The translations under genes and the position numbers were made by a program. From Desulfobulbaceae bacterium (lineage in GTDB: Bacteria; Desulfobacterota; Desulfobulbia; Desulfobulbales; Desulfocapsaceae), in NCBI GenBank assembly GCA_027067035.1, contig JAMOMO010000098.1:1-15483 (forward strand): a stretch of 15,483 nucleotides of DNA. Reading direction: 5' to 3'. Every line of letters starts with the position of its first letter. The stretch's first letter is position 1. The notes under the pieces are model-generated. The model made no database searches. It was not told the DNA's origin and saw nothing but the letters and a program-made list of their open reading frames with translations. Below are positions 7,021-14,248 of this stretch, in pieces.

Positions 7021-8526
7021 ATGTCCACAAATACACTTCTTCCCGAGTATACTGATTTTGAAAGGATCATGAAATCAGCTGGTCTGGTTCCTCTGCACCG
7101 CACGATTATTTCAGATCTGGATACACCACTGACTCTGTTTGCCAAAATTTCTGAAAACCAGAATCAAATATTTCTCTTTGAAAGTATGGAGGGTGGTGAA
7201 AAGTGGGGCCGGTACTCCTTTATCGGTTTTGATCCCATTGTCACCTTTTCCTCCAAGGGCGCTGACGTTGACATAGATACCTTTGGAGCCGATATCTTCG
7301 GAGACTCCGTCGCCGGCAGCGATCCCCTTGAAAGCCTGCAGCACCTTCTTGAAGCATTGAATGCCCATGAATCAAGTGACCTGCCACGTTTCAGTGGAGG
7401 CGCAGTTGGTTTTCTTGGCTATGATATGGTGCGCTTTATGGAAGAACTGCCCGCCACCAACGATGCACTCGATTTCCCGGATTCATCCTTTATGGTTCCC
7501 CGGATTGTCCTTATCCATGACAGTTTCAAGCAGACGGTCACCGTGGTATGCTGGGTGGTCAACGATGGCTCGGCCTCGAAGCAGGATCTCTATGATGACG
7601 GAATTCGTCGCATTGATGCTGTTATAGATCTTCTTCGGGCACCGGTACCGGAGTCTTTTCTTGCCAGCAGCAGCAGGGGAAGCAGCTCAGATCATGAATT
7701 CACCTCCAATATGGAGAAGGATGAGTTCTGTTCAATGGTGGAAAAGGCAAAGGAGTATATACGGGCCGGTGATATCATCCAGGTTGTGGTTTCCCAGCGT
7801 TTTCATACCAGAACAGAGATTGATGCGGTGGATCTCTACCGGGCACTCCGTCATATAAACCCCAGTCCTTATCTCTTCTTTCTGAAACTGGGTGATCTCA
7901 TTCAGATCGGCTCATCTCCTGAGATACTGGTACGCAAAGAGGGTGATGCAATAGAACTCCGTCCCATTGCTGGAACCAGAAAGCGTGGCGAGACCCGGGA
8001 GGAGGACATTGCCCTGGAAGAGGAGCTTCTTGCTGACCCGAAGGAGCGTGCCGAGCATCTTATGCTTGTGGATCTTGGCAGAAATGATGTCGGTCGGGTG
8101 GCCCGTGGCGGTGAAGTTAAAGTAACTGATCTGCTTGTTGTTGAGCGTTACAGTCATGTGATGCATATTGTTTCAGGGGTGCACGGCGTGATTGCAGAGG
8201 ATAAAGATCAGTTTGATGTGATGAAGGCCTGTTTCCCTGCCGGTACTGTGAGCGGAGCGCCCAAAATCAGGGCCATGGAAATAATAGATGAACTTGAACC
8301 GGAGAGCCGCGGGCCTTACGCCGGGGCGGTCGGCTACTTTGGCTTTTCCGGTAATATGGATTTCTGCATCACAATCAGGACCTTTGTCATGCAGGGTGAT
8401 GATCTCTGGGTTCAGGCTGGTGCCGGTGTGGTTTTTGACTCGGACCCTGAAAAAGAATTTGAAGAAACTATTAACAAATCCATGGGATTACGGCGGGCTT
8501 TGCAGCTTGCTGAAAAAGGGTTTTAG
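7021..8526 (+). CDS. trpE: Anthranilate synthase component I
   Basis: Converts chorismate to anthranilate with ammonia from TrpG. 501 residues from ATG 7021. Tryptophan feedback-site motif LFES at 52-55 (LLES in the usual form). The chorismate-binding half carries GDIIQVVVSQRF (250-261), PSPYLFFLKLGD (281-292), GSSPEILV (297-304), RPIAGTRKRG (314-323), DPKERAEHLMLVDLGRND (339-356), FPAGTVSGAPKIRAMEII (405-422) and GAGVVFDSDPEKEFEET (467-483). An upstream in-frame ATG at 6925 lies inside the rpsT terminator stem and would add 32 hydrophobic residues, so it is rejected; the Shine-Dalgarno at 7021 is weak. First gene of trpEGDCF, three bases before trpG. No obvious trp leader peptide is seen in the 84 bases after the terminator. 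Confidence 0.96.
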   Translation: MSTNTLLPEYTDFERIMKSAGLVPLHRTIISDLDTPLTLFAKISENQNQIFLFESMEGGEKWGRYSFIGFDPIVTFSSKGADVDIDTFGADIFGDSVAGSDPLESLQHLLEALNAHESSDLPRFSGGAVGFLGYDMVRFMEELPATNDALDFPDSSFMVPRIVLIHDSFKQTVTVVCWVVNDGSASKQDLYDDGIRRIDAVIDLLRAPVPESFLASSSRGSSSDHEFTSNMEKDEFCSMVEKAKEYIRAGDIIQVVVSQRFHTRTEIDAVDLYRALRHINPSPYLFFLKLGDLIQIGSSPEILVRKEGDAIELRPIAGTRKRGETREEDIALEEELLADPKERAEHLMLVDLGRNDVGRVARGGEVKVTDLLVVERYSHVMHIVSGVHGVIAEDKDQFDVMKACFPAGTVSGAPKIRAMEIIDELEPESRGPYAGAVGYFGFSGNMDFCITIRTFVMQGDDLWVQAGAGVVFDSDPEKEFEETINKSMGLRRALQLAEKGF

Positions 8527-8529
8527 GCC

Positions 8530-9123
8530 ATGCTTGTCATCATCGATAATTACGATTCGTTTACCTATAATATAGTCCAGACCATCGCCGCCAGTGAGTT
8601 GCAGGAAAAGAGACATGCGGATATCAGGGTTTTTAGAAACAATGCAATAGGGGTTGCGGAAATCGAGGCCCTGCAACCTGAGCGGATCCTGATATCGCCT
8701 GGTCCCTGCACCCCTTCACAGGCTGGAATTTCCATTGAGGCCATCCGCTGTTTCAGCGGAAAGATTCCCCTTCTGGGTGTCTGTCTCGGCCACCAGGCCA
8801 TAGGAGAGGCCTTTGGCGGGAAGGTGATCCGAGCCTCACGCATCATGCACGGAAAGACATCTCCTGTCTTTCATGACAATCGGGGTGTCTTCCGGGGGCT
8901 TCCCAATCCCTTTGACGGTATGCGGTATCATTCCCTGATTGTAGAAAAAGAAACCGTTCCGGACTGTTTTGACATCAGTGCCTGGACTGCGGAGGGTGAA
9001 ATAATGGGGCTTCGTCACAAAGAACTGGATGTTGAAGGGGTCCAGTTTCACCCGGAGTCCATCATGACACCGGATGGTGTTTTACTCCTTAAGAATTTTA
9101 TGGCAGGAAACAGAAAAAAATGA
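8530..9123 (+). CDS. trpG: Anthranilate synthase component II (glutamine amidotransferase)
   Basis: Releases ammonia from glutamine and passes it to TrpE. The 197 residues form a class I amidotransferase: IIDNYDSFTYNIVQ (4-17), ISPGPCTPSQAG (55-66), the nucleophile elbow GVCLGHQAIGEAFGG with Cys85 (83-97), HGKTSPV (107-113) and VQFHPESI (171-178) with His174 and Glu176 of the triad. It is unfused and of normal length. No separate pabA is visible, so it may also serve 4-amino-4-deoxychorismate synthesis; that is inference. It starts three bases after the trpE stop and overlaps trpD by four bases (ATGA), so both junctions suggest coupled translation. Confidence 0.95.
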   Translation: MLVIIDNYDSFTYNIVQTIAASELQEKRHADIRVFRNNAIGVAEIEALQPERILISPGPCTPSQAGISIEAIRCFSGKIPLLGVCLGHQAIGEAFGGKVIRASRIMHGKTSPVFHDNRGVFRGLPNPFDGMRYHSLIVEKETVPDCFDISAWTAEGEIMGLRHKELDVEGVQFHPESIMTPDGVLLLKNFMAGNRKK

Positions 9124-10151
9124 ATATCAAAGAGGCAATTGCACAGCTGGTAGAAAAGAGTGATCTCACGGAAGAAAATATGGTTGATGTGATGAATGAA
9201 ATCATGTCAGGTGAGACCACTGATGCTCAGATAGGATCCTTTATCACGGCACTGCGGATGAAAGGAGAGTCTGTGGAGGAAATAACTGGTGCGGTCCGGG
9301 TTATGAGAGACAAGGCAACTCCGATTGCGTCTGGAGTCGACACTTCTGACGGCGGGATCCTGGTTGATACCTGTGGTACCGGCGGGGACGGTTCCGGAAC
9401 CTTTAATGTCTCAACAACAACAGCCTTTGTGGTTGCAGGCGCCGGTGTTCCGGTGGCAAAGCATGGAAATCGTTCGGTTTCCAGTAACTGTGGCAGTGCT
9501 GACGTGCTGGAGGCCGCAGGTGTCTCACTTGGGATAGATGCAGACAGGATAGGAGAGTGCATCAGAGAAGTGGGTATCGGTTTTCTCTTTGCACCGGCCC
9601 TCCATGGGGCGATGAAGTATGCCATCGGACCCCGTAAGGAGATGGGAATCCGTACCATATTCAATATACTTGGTCCGCTTACCAATCCGGCTGGAGCCAA
9701 TGTGCAGGTACTTGGTGTTTTTGATGGCGGGTTGACAGAGCCGCTGGCAAGGGTTCTTGGAAAGCTTGGTTCAAAACGGGCCGTTGTTGTCCACGGTGAG
9801 GGAAACCTTGATGAACTGACGGTCACCGGTAAAACCAGAGTCTCTGAACTCAAGGATGGAGAGGTGAATACCTACTCCATAGATCCTGAAGAACTCGGGT
9901 TTGCCAGGGCCGACATTGCGGATTTACAGGGCGGCGTCGATGCCGCCGAGTCAGCTGCACAGATGAGGGCGGTGCTTGGCGGTGAAAAGGGGGCAAAGCG
10001 TGATATGGTCCTGTTAAACAGTGGTGCAGCACTTATGGTTGCCGGGTCTGCAGCTGACCTGCAAGAGGGGATAGAGCTTGCGGCAGCCACCATTGATTCC
10101 GGAAAAGCCCTTGCCAAACTTGATCATCTTGTCTCTTACAGTAACAGATAA
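9120..10151 (+). CDS. trpD: Anthranilate phosphoribosyltransferase
   Basis: Joins anthranilate to PRPP to give phosphoribosylanthranilate. 343 residues, typical length. The PRPP/Mg loop CGTGGDGSGTFNVST is at 85-99, followed by KHGNRSVSSNCGSADVLEA (114-132). Further on are ALHGAMKYAIGPRKEMGIRT and FNILGPLTNPA, then VVHGEGNLDELT. Its ATG overlaps the trpG stop as ATGA (9120-9123), with AGGAAA about 11 bases upstream inside trpG. trpC follows after a short gap. Confidence 0.96.
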   Translation: MNIKEAIAQLVEKSDLTEENMVDVMNEIMSGETTDAQIGSFITALRMKGESVEEITGAVRVMRDKATPIASGVDTSDGGILVDTCGTGGDGSGTFNVSTTTAFVVAGAGVPVAKHGNRSVSSNCGSADVLEAAGVSLGIDADRIGECIREVGIGFLFAPALHGAMKYAIGPRKEMGIRTIFNILGPLTNPAGANVQVLGVFDGGLTEPLARVLGKLGSKRAVVVHGEGNLDELTVTGKTRVSELKDGEVNTYSIDPEELGFARADIADLQGGVDAAESAAQMRAVLGGEKGAKRDMVLLNSGAALMVAGSAADLQEGIELAAATIDSGKALAKLDHLVSYSNR

Positions 10152-10193
10152 CCTTTAATGCTGTGCATGATGCATGGCAGGCAACATACAGAT

Positions 10194-10976
10194 ATGGCGC
10201 ATATTCTAGATACCATCGTCGCAAAGAAAAAAGAAGAGGTGGAGCTGCTTCGAAGTCGCGGGGTGCAGATTCCTGCTGCCTATGCGGAAAAAGAAATTCC
10301 TCCGCCAAGGGGATTTCGTCAGGCTCTCCTGGATTATCCGGGAGTTGCAATCATAGCGGAAGCCAAAAAGGCCTCTCCCTCAAAAGGACTGATCTGTCCA
10401 GATTTTGACCCCATAAGTATTGCCAGAAATTACGAAAAAAATGGTGCTCAGGCTATTTCAGTCTTAACTGACGAGGAATTTTTTCAGGGATCATTACTCT
10501 ACCTTCTTCAGGCACGGGAGAATGTGGCATTGCCTGTTCTGCGCAAGGAATTTATCATTGATGCCCTGCAGATTGAAGAGGCACATATCTGCGGAGCGGA
10601 TGCAATTCTTCTCATGGCATCAATACTTGATCTTTCTCAATTGAGGGATTTTCTGGCTCAGGCAACTGAATATTCCATGGATTGCCTGGTTGAAGTGCAT
10701 GACGAAACCGAGCTGGATACAGTGCTGAACACCGATGCGGATCTGATTGGAATTAACAACCGGAATCTCAAAGATTTCTCAATGGATACAGAAACAACTT
10801 TTCGACTCAGGAAACGTATCCCTGATCACATTGCGGTGGTCGGCGAATCGGGCCTGAAAACAGCAGATGACATTCATCGCCTGGGGGATGCAGGGGTCTG
10901 CGCCGCGCTCATTGGAGAGACCCTTATGCGCGGTGAGAAAGGTGGAAACAGTTTACAGGGGTTACGGGGAGACTAA
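10194..10976 (+). CDS. trpC: Indole-3-glycerol-phosphate synthase
   Basis: Decarboxylates and closes the ring of CdRP to indole-3-glycerol phosphate. 260 residues from ATG 10194, matching the family's MxxILDxIVxxKxxEV start. Catalytic positions are in place: Glu56 and Lys58 in IIAEAKKASPSKG, Lys118 in LRKEFIID, Glu167 in CLVEVHDETEL, Asn188 in IGINNRNL and Glu218 in VGESGL. The frame opens at an ATG at 10158, six bases after the trpD stop, which would add 12 residues (MLCMMHGRQHTD). Neither start has a good Shine-Dalgarno; GGCAGG lies 12 bases before 10194. The homology-like start was chosen, but the longer form is possible, and reinitiation after trpD would favour it. Not fused to trpF, unlike E. 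coli. Confidence 0.95.
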   Translation: MAHILDTIVAKKKEEVELLRSRGVQIPAAYAEKEIPPPRGFRQALLDYPGVAIIAEAKKASPSKGLICPDFDPISIARNYEKNGAQAISVLTDEEFFQGSLLYLLQARENVALPVLRKEFIIDALQIEEAHICGADAILLMASILDLSQLRDFLAQATEYSMDCLVEVHDETELDTVLNTDADLIGINNRNLKDFSMDTETTFRLRKRIPDHIAVVGESGLKTADDIHRLGDAGVCAALIGETLMRGEKGGNSLQGLRGD

Positions 10977-10985
10977 GGAAAAAGA

Positions 10986-11648
10986 ATGTACTCACGGACA
11001 CGTATCAAGATGTGTGGTTTGACGAGGGAAAAAGACGTTGCGGCCGGCGTGGAAGCAGGCCTTGACGCCCTGGGATTTATTTTTTACGAAAAGAGTCCCC
11101 GGAATGTATATCCTGATTTTGTTCGGGCCGTTGTCTCCAAAGTGCCGCCTTTTGTTGACTGTGTGGGGGTCTTTGTTGACCGTGAACGAGAGGAGGTTGA
11201 GGAAATAGTCGAATATTGCGGGCTTTCTCATGCCCAGTTACATGGTCGTGAAAACCCGAAATACTGCGAGCGGGTAGAGCGCTTTGCGGCGCCGTGCCAT
11301 GTGATAAAGGCGTTTCGTGTTTCAGATACAAGCACCAGAGATGAATTTACGCCCTATGATGAGCTTGTGCACGGCTTTCTGCTGGACACATATGTGAAGG
11401 GGAGTGCCGGAGGAACGGGCAGCAGCTTTGACTGGAGCATTATAAGCAGTCTCGATCTCCAGCGCCCCATGATCCTTGCGGGCGGGCTGGGACCTGATAA
11501 TGTGCTGGAAGCTATTTCTGCTGCTGCACCATTTGGGGTTGATGTCAATTCCGGTGTTGAGATTGAACCGGGTATCAAAGATCATGACAGGCTCAGAGAG
11601 TTTGTCCACACAGTGCGCCAGGCGGACATCTCACGCAGCGCCTGTTAA
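10986..11648 (+). CDS. trpF: Phosphoribosylanthranilate isomerase
   Basis: Amadori rearrangement of phosphoribosylanthranilate to CdRP. 220 residues. KMCGLTREKDV (8-18) holds the general base Cys10; GFIFYEKSPRNV (30-41), AQLHG (83-87), LLDTYVKGSAGGTGSSFDW (132-150) with the general acid Asp134, LAGGL, and GVDVNSGVE complete the barrel and phosphate sites. The usual GVDVSSGVE has Asn for the first Ser. AAGGAA (10975-10980) overlaps the trpC stop and sits five bases before the ATG. It is the last gene of the operon; its TAA directly abuts the stop codon of the convergent rlpA-like gene, and no terminator lies between. Confidence 0.95.
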   Translation: MYSRTRIKMCGLTREKDVAAGVEAGLDALGFIFYEKSPRNVYPDFVRAVVSKVPPFVDCVGVFVDREREEVEEIVEYCGLSHAQLHGRENPKYCERVERFAAPCHVIKAFRVSDTSTRDEFTPYDELVHGFLLDTYVKGSAGGTGSSFDWSIISSLDLQRPMILAGGLGPDNVLEAISAAAPFGVDVNSGVEIEPGIKDHDRLREFVHTVRQADISRSAC

Positions 11649-12434
11649 CTAGCGTGCCAGGACAAAGGCTCCTTTGTATCCCTTGTTGATAAGGGCCTGC
11701 TCACTTCTTCTGGCACTGTTCAGCGTTTTCCCCACGTACACCTGTACTCTGTAAAACGTTTTACCATTTATCTTCGCCTTGCGGATCACCGCACGGTGCC
11801 CCGCATTAAGAAACTTTTCCTGTAGCTTTATCCCGTTGTATTTCTGTGTAAATGCTCCGATCTGGACGTAATATTCACCAGATTTGAGATCCGCATACTT
11901 TTTAAAGCGTTTACCACTGTGTTTCGCATCGCTGCGCAGTTCACCAAGCGCTGTAATCTTGACACGGGCAATACCGGATTCCAGAATAGCCAGTTTTTTT
12001 GCCGCAGCATAACTGAGATCAATGATTCTTCCCTGCACAAAAGGTCCCCGGTCATTGACTCTGACAACCGTCTCCCTGCCGTTGTCAAGATTGGTAACAA
12101 GGAGCATGGTGTGCATGGGGAGGAGCTTGTGGGCGGCTGTGATATCATGCATATCATAGGTTTCGCCGTTGGAAGTAGGCTTTCCGTGGAAATCCTTTCC
12201 GTACCAGGATGCTATACCGTACTCTTCATAGCCGACGGAAGAGGGCAGGGGAGAGTAGAGGCGGTTGTTTATGATATAGGGCTTCTGAGTCGCGGGAATA
12301 CGTTTCTGTCGTGCGGCTGCTGCCTTATCCTGAATAAGAAGCAGGCTGCATCCGGTAACGGAAAGGATGAGGCATACATGCAATGCAGTGGCACAGATCC
12401 TTTTCAGGAAGCCCTGCTGAATAGAGTTGTCCAT
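11649..12434 (-). CDS. rlpA: RlpA-like septal lipoprotein (DPBB plus SPOR)
   Basis: 261 residues. A lipoprotein signal (hydrophobic stretch to LSVTGC, lipidated Cys29) precedes a double-psi beta-barrel at about 72-165: EYGIASWYGKDFHGKPTSNG, then HKLLPMHTMLLVTNLDNGR and VVRVNDRGPFVQGRIIDLS with conserved Asp128. A C-terminal SPOR domain (about 185-261, GEYYVQIGAFTQKYN to KGYKGAFVLAR) binds denuded glycan at division septa. Characterised RlpA in Pseudomonas is a lytic transglycosylase acting on such strands. The open frame extends up to 12773 but would overlap the cytochrome gene; ATG 12434 comes one base after the cytochrome stop, and ATG 12452 is an alternative. The strong coupling to a haem protein is unusual. 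Activity is inferred from the family. Confidence 0.92.
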   Translation of the reverse strand: MDNSIQQGFLKRICATALHVCLILSVTGCSLLLIQDKAAAARQKRIPATQKPYIINNRLYSPLPSSVGYEEYGIASWYGKDFHGKPTSNGETYDMHDITAAHKLLPMHTMLLVTNLDNGRETVVRVNDRGPFVQGRIIDLSYAAAKKLAILESGIARVKITALGELRSDAKHSGKRFKKYADLKSGEYYVQIGAFTQKYNGIKLQEKFLNAGHRAVIRKAKINGKTFYRVQVYVGKTLNSARRSEQALINKGYKGAFVLAR

Positions 12435-12435
12435 G

Positions 12436-13920
12436 TTATCTTTTTGTATCATGACCGGTCCGGAGATAGTGCCTGAGTCGTTCCCGGTAAAAGAGTCCTG
12501 CCTTGCCGGTGGTATGCGGAATGTAGGGGCTGAGGCCGTGAGTGGTACTGCCGGGGCGCAGGTTGTCAAAACGGAGTTCCTCGTCTTCGTCGACCCAGGA
12601 GAGAGACATGTCGAGTAATGGGCGCATGACCTGGAGTTTCCCATCGGAGTCACGTCCGATAATGATATCTTCCCAGCGTCTTGTTTCATAGCCCAGGTAC
12701 CAGAGACCGGTTTTTTCCTGTCCGGTGATTTTATCTGACATGGTGTGCGGGATCTCGTCACGGGAAAAATCAAGGTTGTTGATAACTACCTTTTCCACTT
12801 CAAAGCTGCCCTGGACACTTAACCTGGCAAAATCATCGTACTCATCCAGATCATTGCGCAGAAGGTGAGTTCCTCTGTCAGTAAAGGCCCACTGAGCGTG
12901 ACATACCTGGCAGTTCACCGTGGAATTGTATTTTTTGTGGGCAGGATGTTTCATGACGGGAATATCGTGCAGTCTGCCATTCGCTGATTGAAGAACGTAC
13001 TTTGTGCCGGATGGGTCACGACTGATATTTGCAGCTTTTTCTGTGGCAGGGAGCTCCGCGGAATGACAATCCTGGCAGCTGACAGCTGAGTCGGTGACTC
13101 CCATCAGGGAGGTGCCGAAATGGCAATCAATGCAGACCATCCCTCTTTGCTGATGAATATCCGTACTGAGCTGGTGGTATTCGATTCCATAGGGGCGGAA
13201 GTATTCCTGTCGGGTGGTATAGGGGGTTCGGTACTCATCATTCATATCATGATCGTAGCGACCATAATAGTCTGCCCCGACCCTGTTGCCGTAATGACAC
13301 TGCAGGCATTGTCTGTCTGTTGGCTTTTTCAGGAATGAGTGCGAGACCAGTTTTCCTTTGGAGAATTCAAGGTGACAGGAGGCGCATCCGGTACCACGCG
13401 CCACGGCAGGATACCGGTCTCCTGAGGAGTAGGGGTGACAGCGCAGGCAGCGGCGCCTTAAGAGATCATCTGCAAGTTGCAGTGGCGTCTCCGGTATCTC
13501 TGTCACGGGTATATCCACAAGGGATGAAATATCCTGAGTCGCACCAAAGGCCCTGCGCACAATATTTACCGCATTGCGGAGGGTGAAGTGACTGGAGCGG
13601 GCATTACTGTCAACCAGTGACCGGTGACATCTGCCGCAGCTGAGTGCCATGTTGTCCGGGTGAGCCGGTTGTCTGATCAGGCCTGCATGGGCACGTTCTC
13701 TGTCTCCGGTTTTCTCGTCTCCACCATGGCATCCGCTGCAGCCGAAGTCATGGTTTTTATCAAGTGTCATCTCGTGGCAGGAAATACAGCTTTCGGGTGC
13801 GGATGGGGCAGTTTGAGTCTGTGACTGTTCGGCAGTATCTGTACTGTTTTCCTCGTCCCTGTTTTCAGAACAGGAGCAGAGCAGAAAGAGGATGACGATT
13901 GCAGAGATCGCTTGTCGCAT
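12436..13920 (-). CDS. Nine-haem c-type cytochrome lipoprotein
   Basis: 494 residues with nine CxxCH haem sites starting at Cys45, 61, 95, 158, 179, 205, 263, 282 and 337. The N-terminus (MRQAISAIVILFLLCSC) is a short signal ending in an LCSC lipobox (Cys17), so the protein is probably membrane-anchored and faces the periplasm or cell exterior. A Ser/Thr/Gln/Glu-rich linker (about 20-43) leads to the first haem. Residues 342-494 have no haem site and hold acidic and aromatic stretches (GLWYLGYETRRWEDIIIGRD, SWVDEDEELRF), possibly a beta-rich partner- or substrate-binding domain that I do not recognise. Multihaem proteins of this sort carry electrons in sulphate- and metal-reducing bacteria, but the partner is unknown. 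The start is ATG 13920 with only a weak GGTGA upstream. It is followed one base later by the rlpA-like gene. Confidence 0.9.
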   Translation of the reverse strand: MRQAISAIVILFLLCSCSENRDEENSTDTAEQSQTQTAPSAPESCISCHEMTLDKNHDFGCSGCHGGDEKTGDRERAHAGLIRQPAHPDNMALSCGRCHRSLVDSNARSSHFTLRNAVNIVRRAFGATQDISSLVDIPVTEIPETPLQLADDLLRRRCLRCHPYSSGDRYPAVARGTGCASCHLEFSKGKLVSHSFLKKPTDRQCLQCHYGNRVGADYYGRYDHDMNDEYRTPYTTRQEYFRPYGIEYHQLSTDIHQQRGMVCIDCHFGTSLMGVTDSAVSCQDCHSAELPATEKAANISRDPSGTKYVLQSANGRLHDIPVMKHPAHKKYNSTVNCQVCHAQWAFTDRGTHLLRNDLDEYDDFARLSVQGSFEVEKVVINNLDFSRDEIPHTMSDKITGQEKTGLWYLGYETRRWEDIIIGRDSDGKLQVMRPLLDMSLSWVDEDEELRFDNLRPGSTTHGLSPYIPHTTGKAGLFYRERLRHYLRTGHDTKR

Positions 13921-13959
13921 AAGGATGATTCACCGACACGTACTGAAAATGGAAAAGGT

Positions 13960-13988
13960 TTGACTTTGGCCAACTAGCTTGCTATACA
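13960..13988 (+). promoter_or_regulatory. Sigma-70 promoter of tRNA-Thr
   Basis: TTGACT (13960-13965) and TATACA (13983-13988) are separated by exactly 17 bp, each five of six from consensus. Transcription would begin near 13995, about 58 bases before the tRNA. The first ten bases, TTGACTTTGG, are identical to the rpsT -35 region at 6446. Confidence 0.82.
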
Positions 13989-13999
13989 GGCTTTGCAAA

Positions 14000-14014
14000 G
14001 AAAACATTGTTTTC
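14000..14014. promoter_or_regulatory. 15-bp palindrome between the cytochrome gene and tRNA-Thr
   Basis: GAAAACA (14000-14006) and TGTTTTC (14008-14014) are perfect inverted arms around a single T. The site lies just downstream of the predicted tRNA start point and 79 bp upstream of the cytochrome ATG on the other strand. It could be an operator for either. No known regulator motif was recognised. Confidence 0.4.
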
Positions 14015-14052
14015 ATCTGAAGTCAAAGCAAAAGAGCTTCTCCGGAAAAACA

Positions 14053-14128
14053 GCCGACATAGCTCAGTTGGTAGAGCGACGCTCTCGTAAAGCGTAGGCC
14101 AGCGGTTCGATCCCGCTTGTCGGCTCCA
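14053..14128 (+). tRNA. tRNA-Thr (anticodon CGT)
   Basis: A full cloverleaf of 76 bases. The acceptor GCCGACA (14053-14059) pairs with TGTCGGC (14118-14124). The D arm contains AGCTCAGTTGGTAGAGC. The anticodon stem ACGCT/AGCGT encloses loop CTCGTAA with anticodon CGT at 14086-14088, reading ACG (Thr). The T arm is AGCGG-TTCGATC-CCGCT. Discriminator T14125 is followed by an encoded CCA (14126-14128). It has its own promoter, and the terminator lies about 60 bp downstream. It is a single tRNA gene with no neighbouring tRNA or integrase. Confidence 0.96.
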
Positions 14129-14185
14129 TATTTATTGGAAATCCCAAAGCTTATTCTGTTTTCACTTCATTCTGCTGCAACGCAC

Positions 14186-14226
14186 AAAAAAGCCCCTTCA
14201 TAATATCATATGAAGGGGCTTTTTTT
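14186..14226. terminator. Bidirectional rho-independent terminator
   Basis: AGCCCCTTCAT (14191-14201) pairs perfectly with ATGAAGGGGCT (14210-14220) around an eight-base loop. A run of A (14186-14191) on the left and T (14220-14226) on the right give a U-tract on either strand, so it can end both the tRNA-Thr transcript and the convergent carboxyltransferase transcript. Confidence 0.93.
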
Positions 14227-14248
14227 GTCTGAACCATCCAGAGAACAG

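Noticed and set aside
9227..9853. 208-codon minus-strand frame opposite trpD
   Set aside because: Antisense to a well-conserved gene, Ser/Pro/Thr-rich as expected of a codon-bias shadow, no ribosome-binding context.
12452..12773. Long upstream extension of the RlpA-like frame
   Set aside because: It overlaps the end of the cytochrome gene in another frame and would place the lipoprotein signal in the middle of the protein.
14053..14128. tRNA-Thr as an integration site for a mobile element
   Set aside because: No integrase, no repeat of the tRNA 3' end in the window, and flanking genes are ordinary housekeeping genes.
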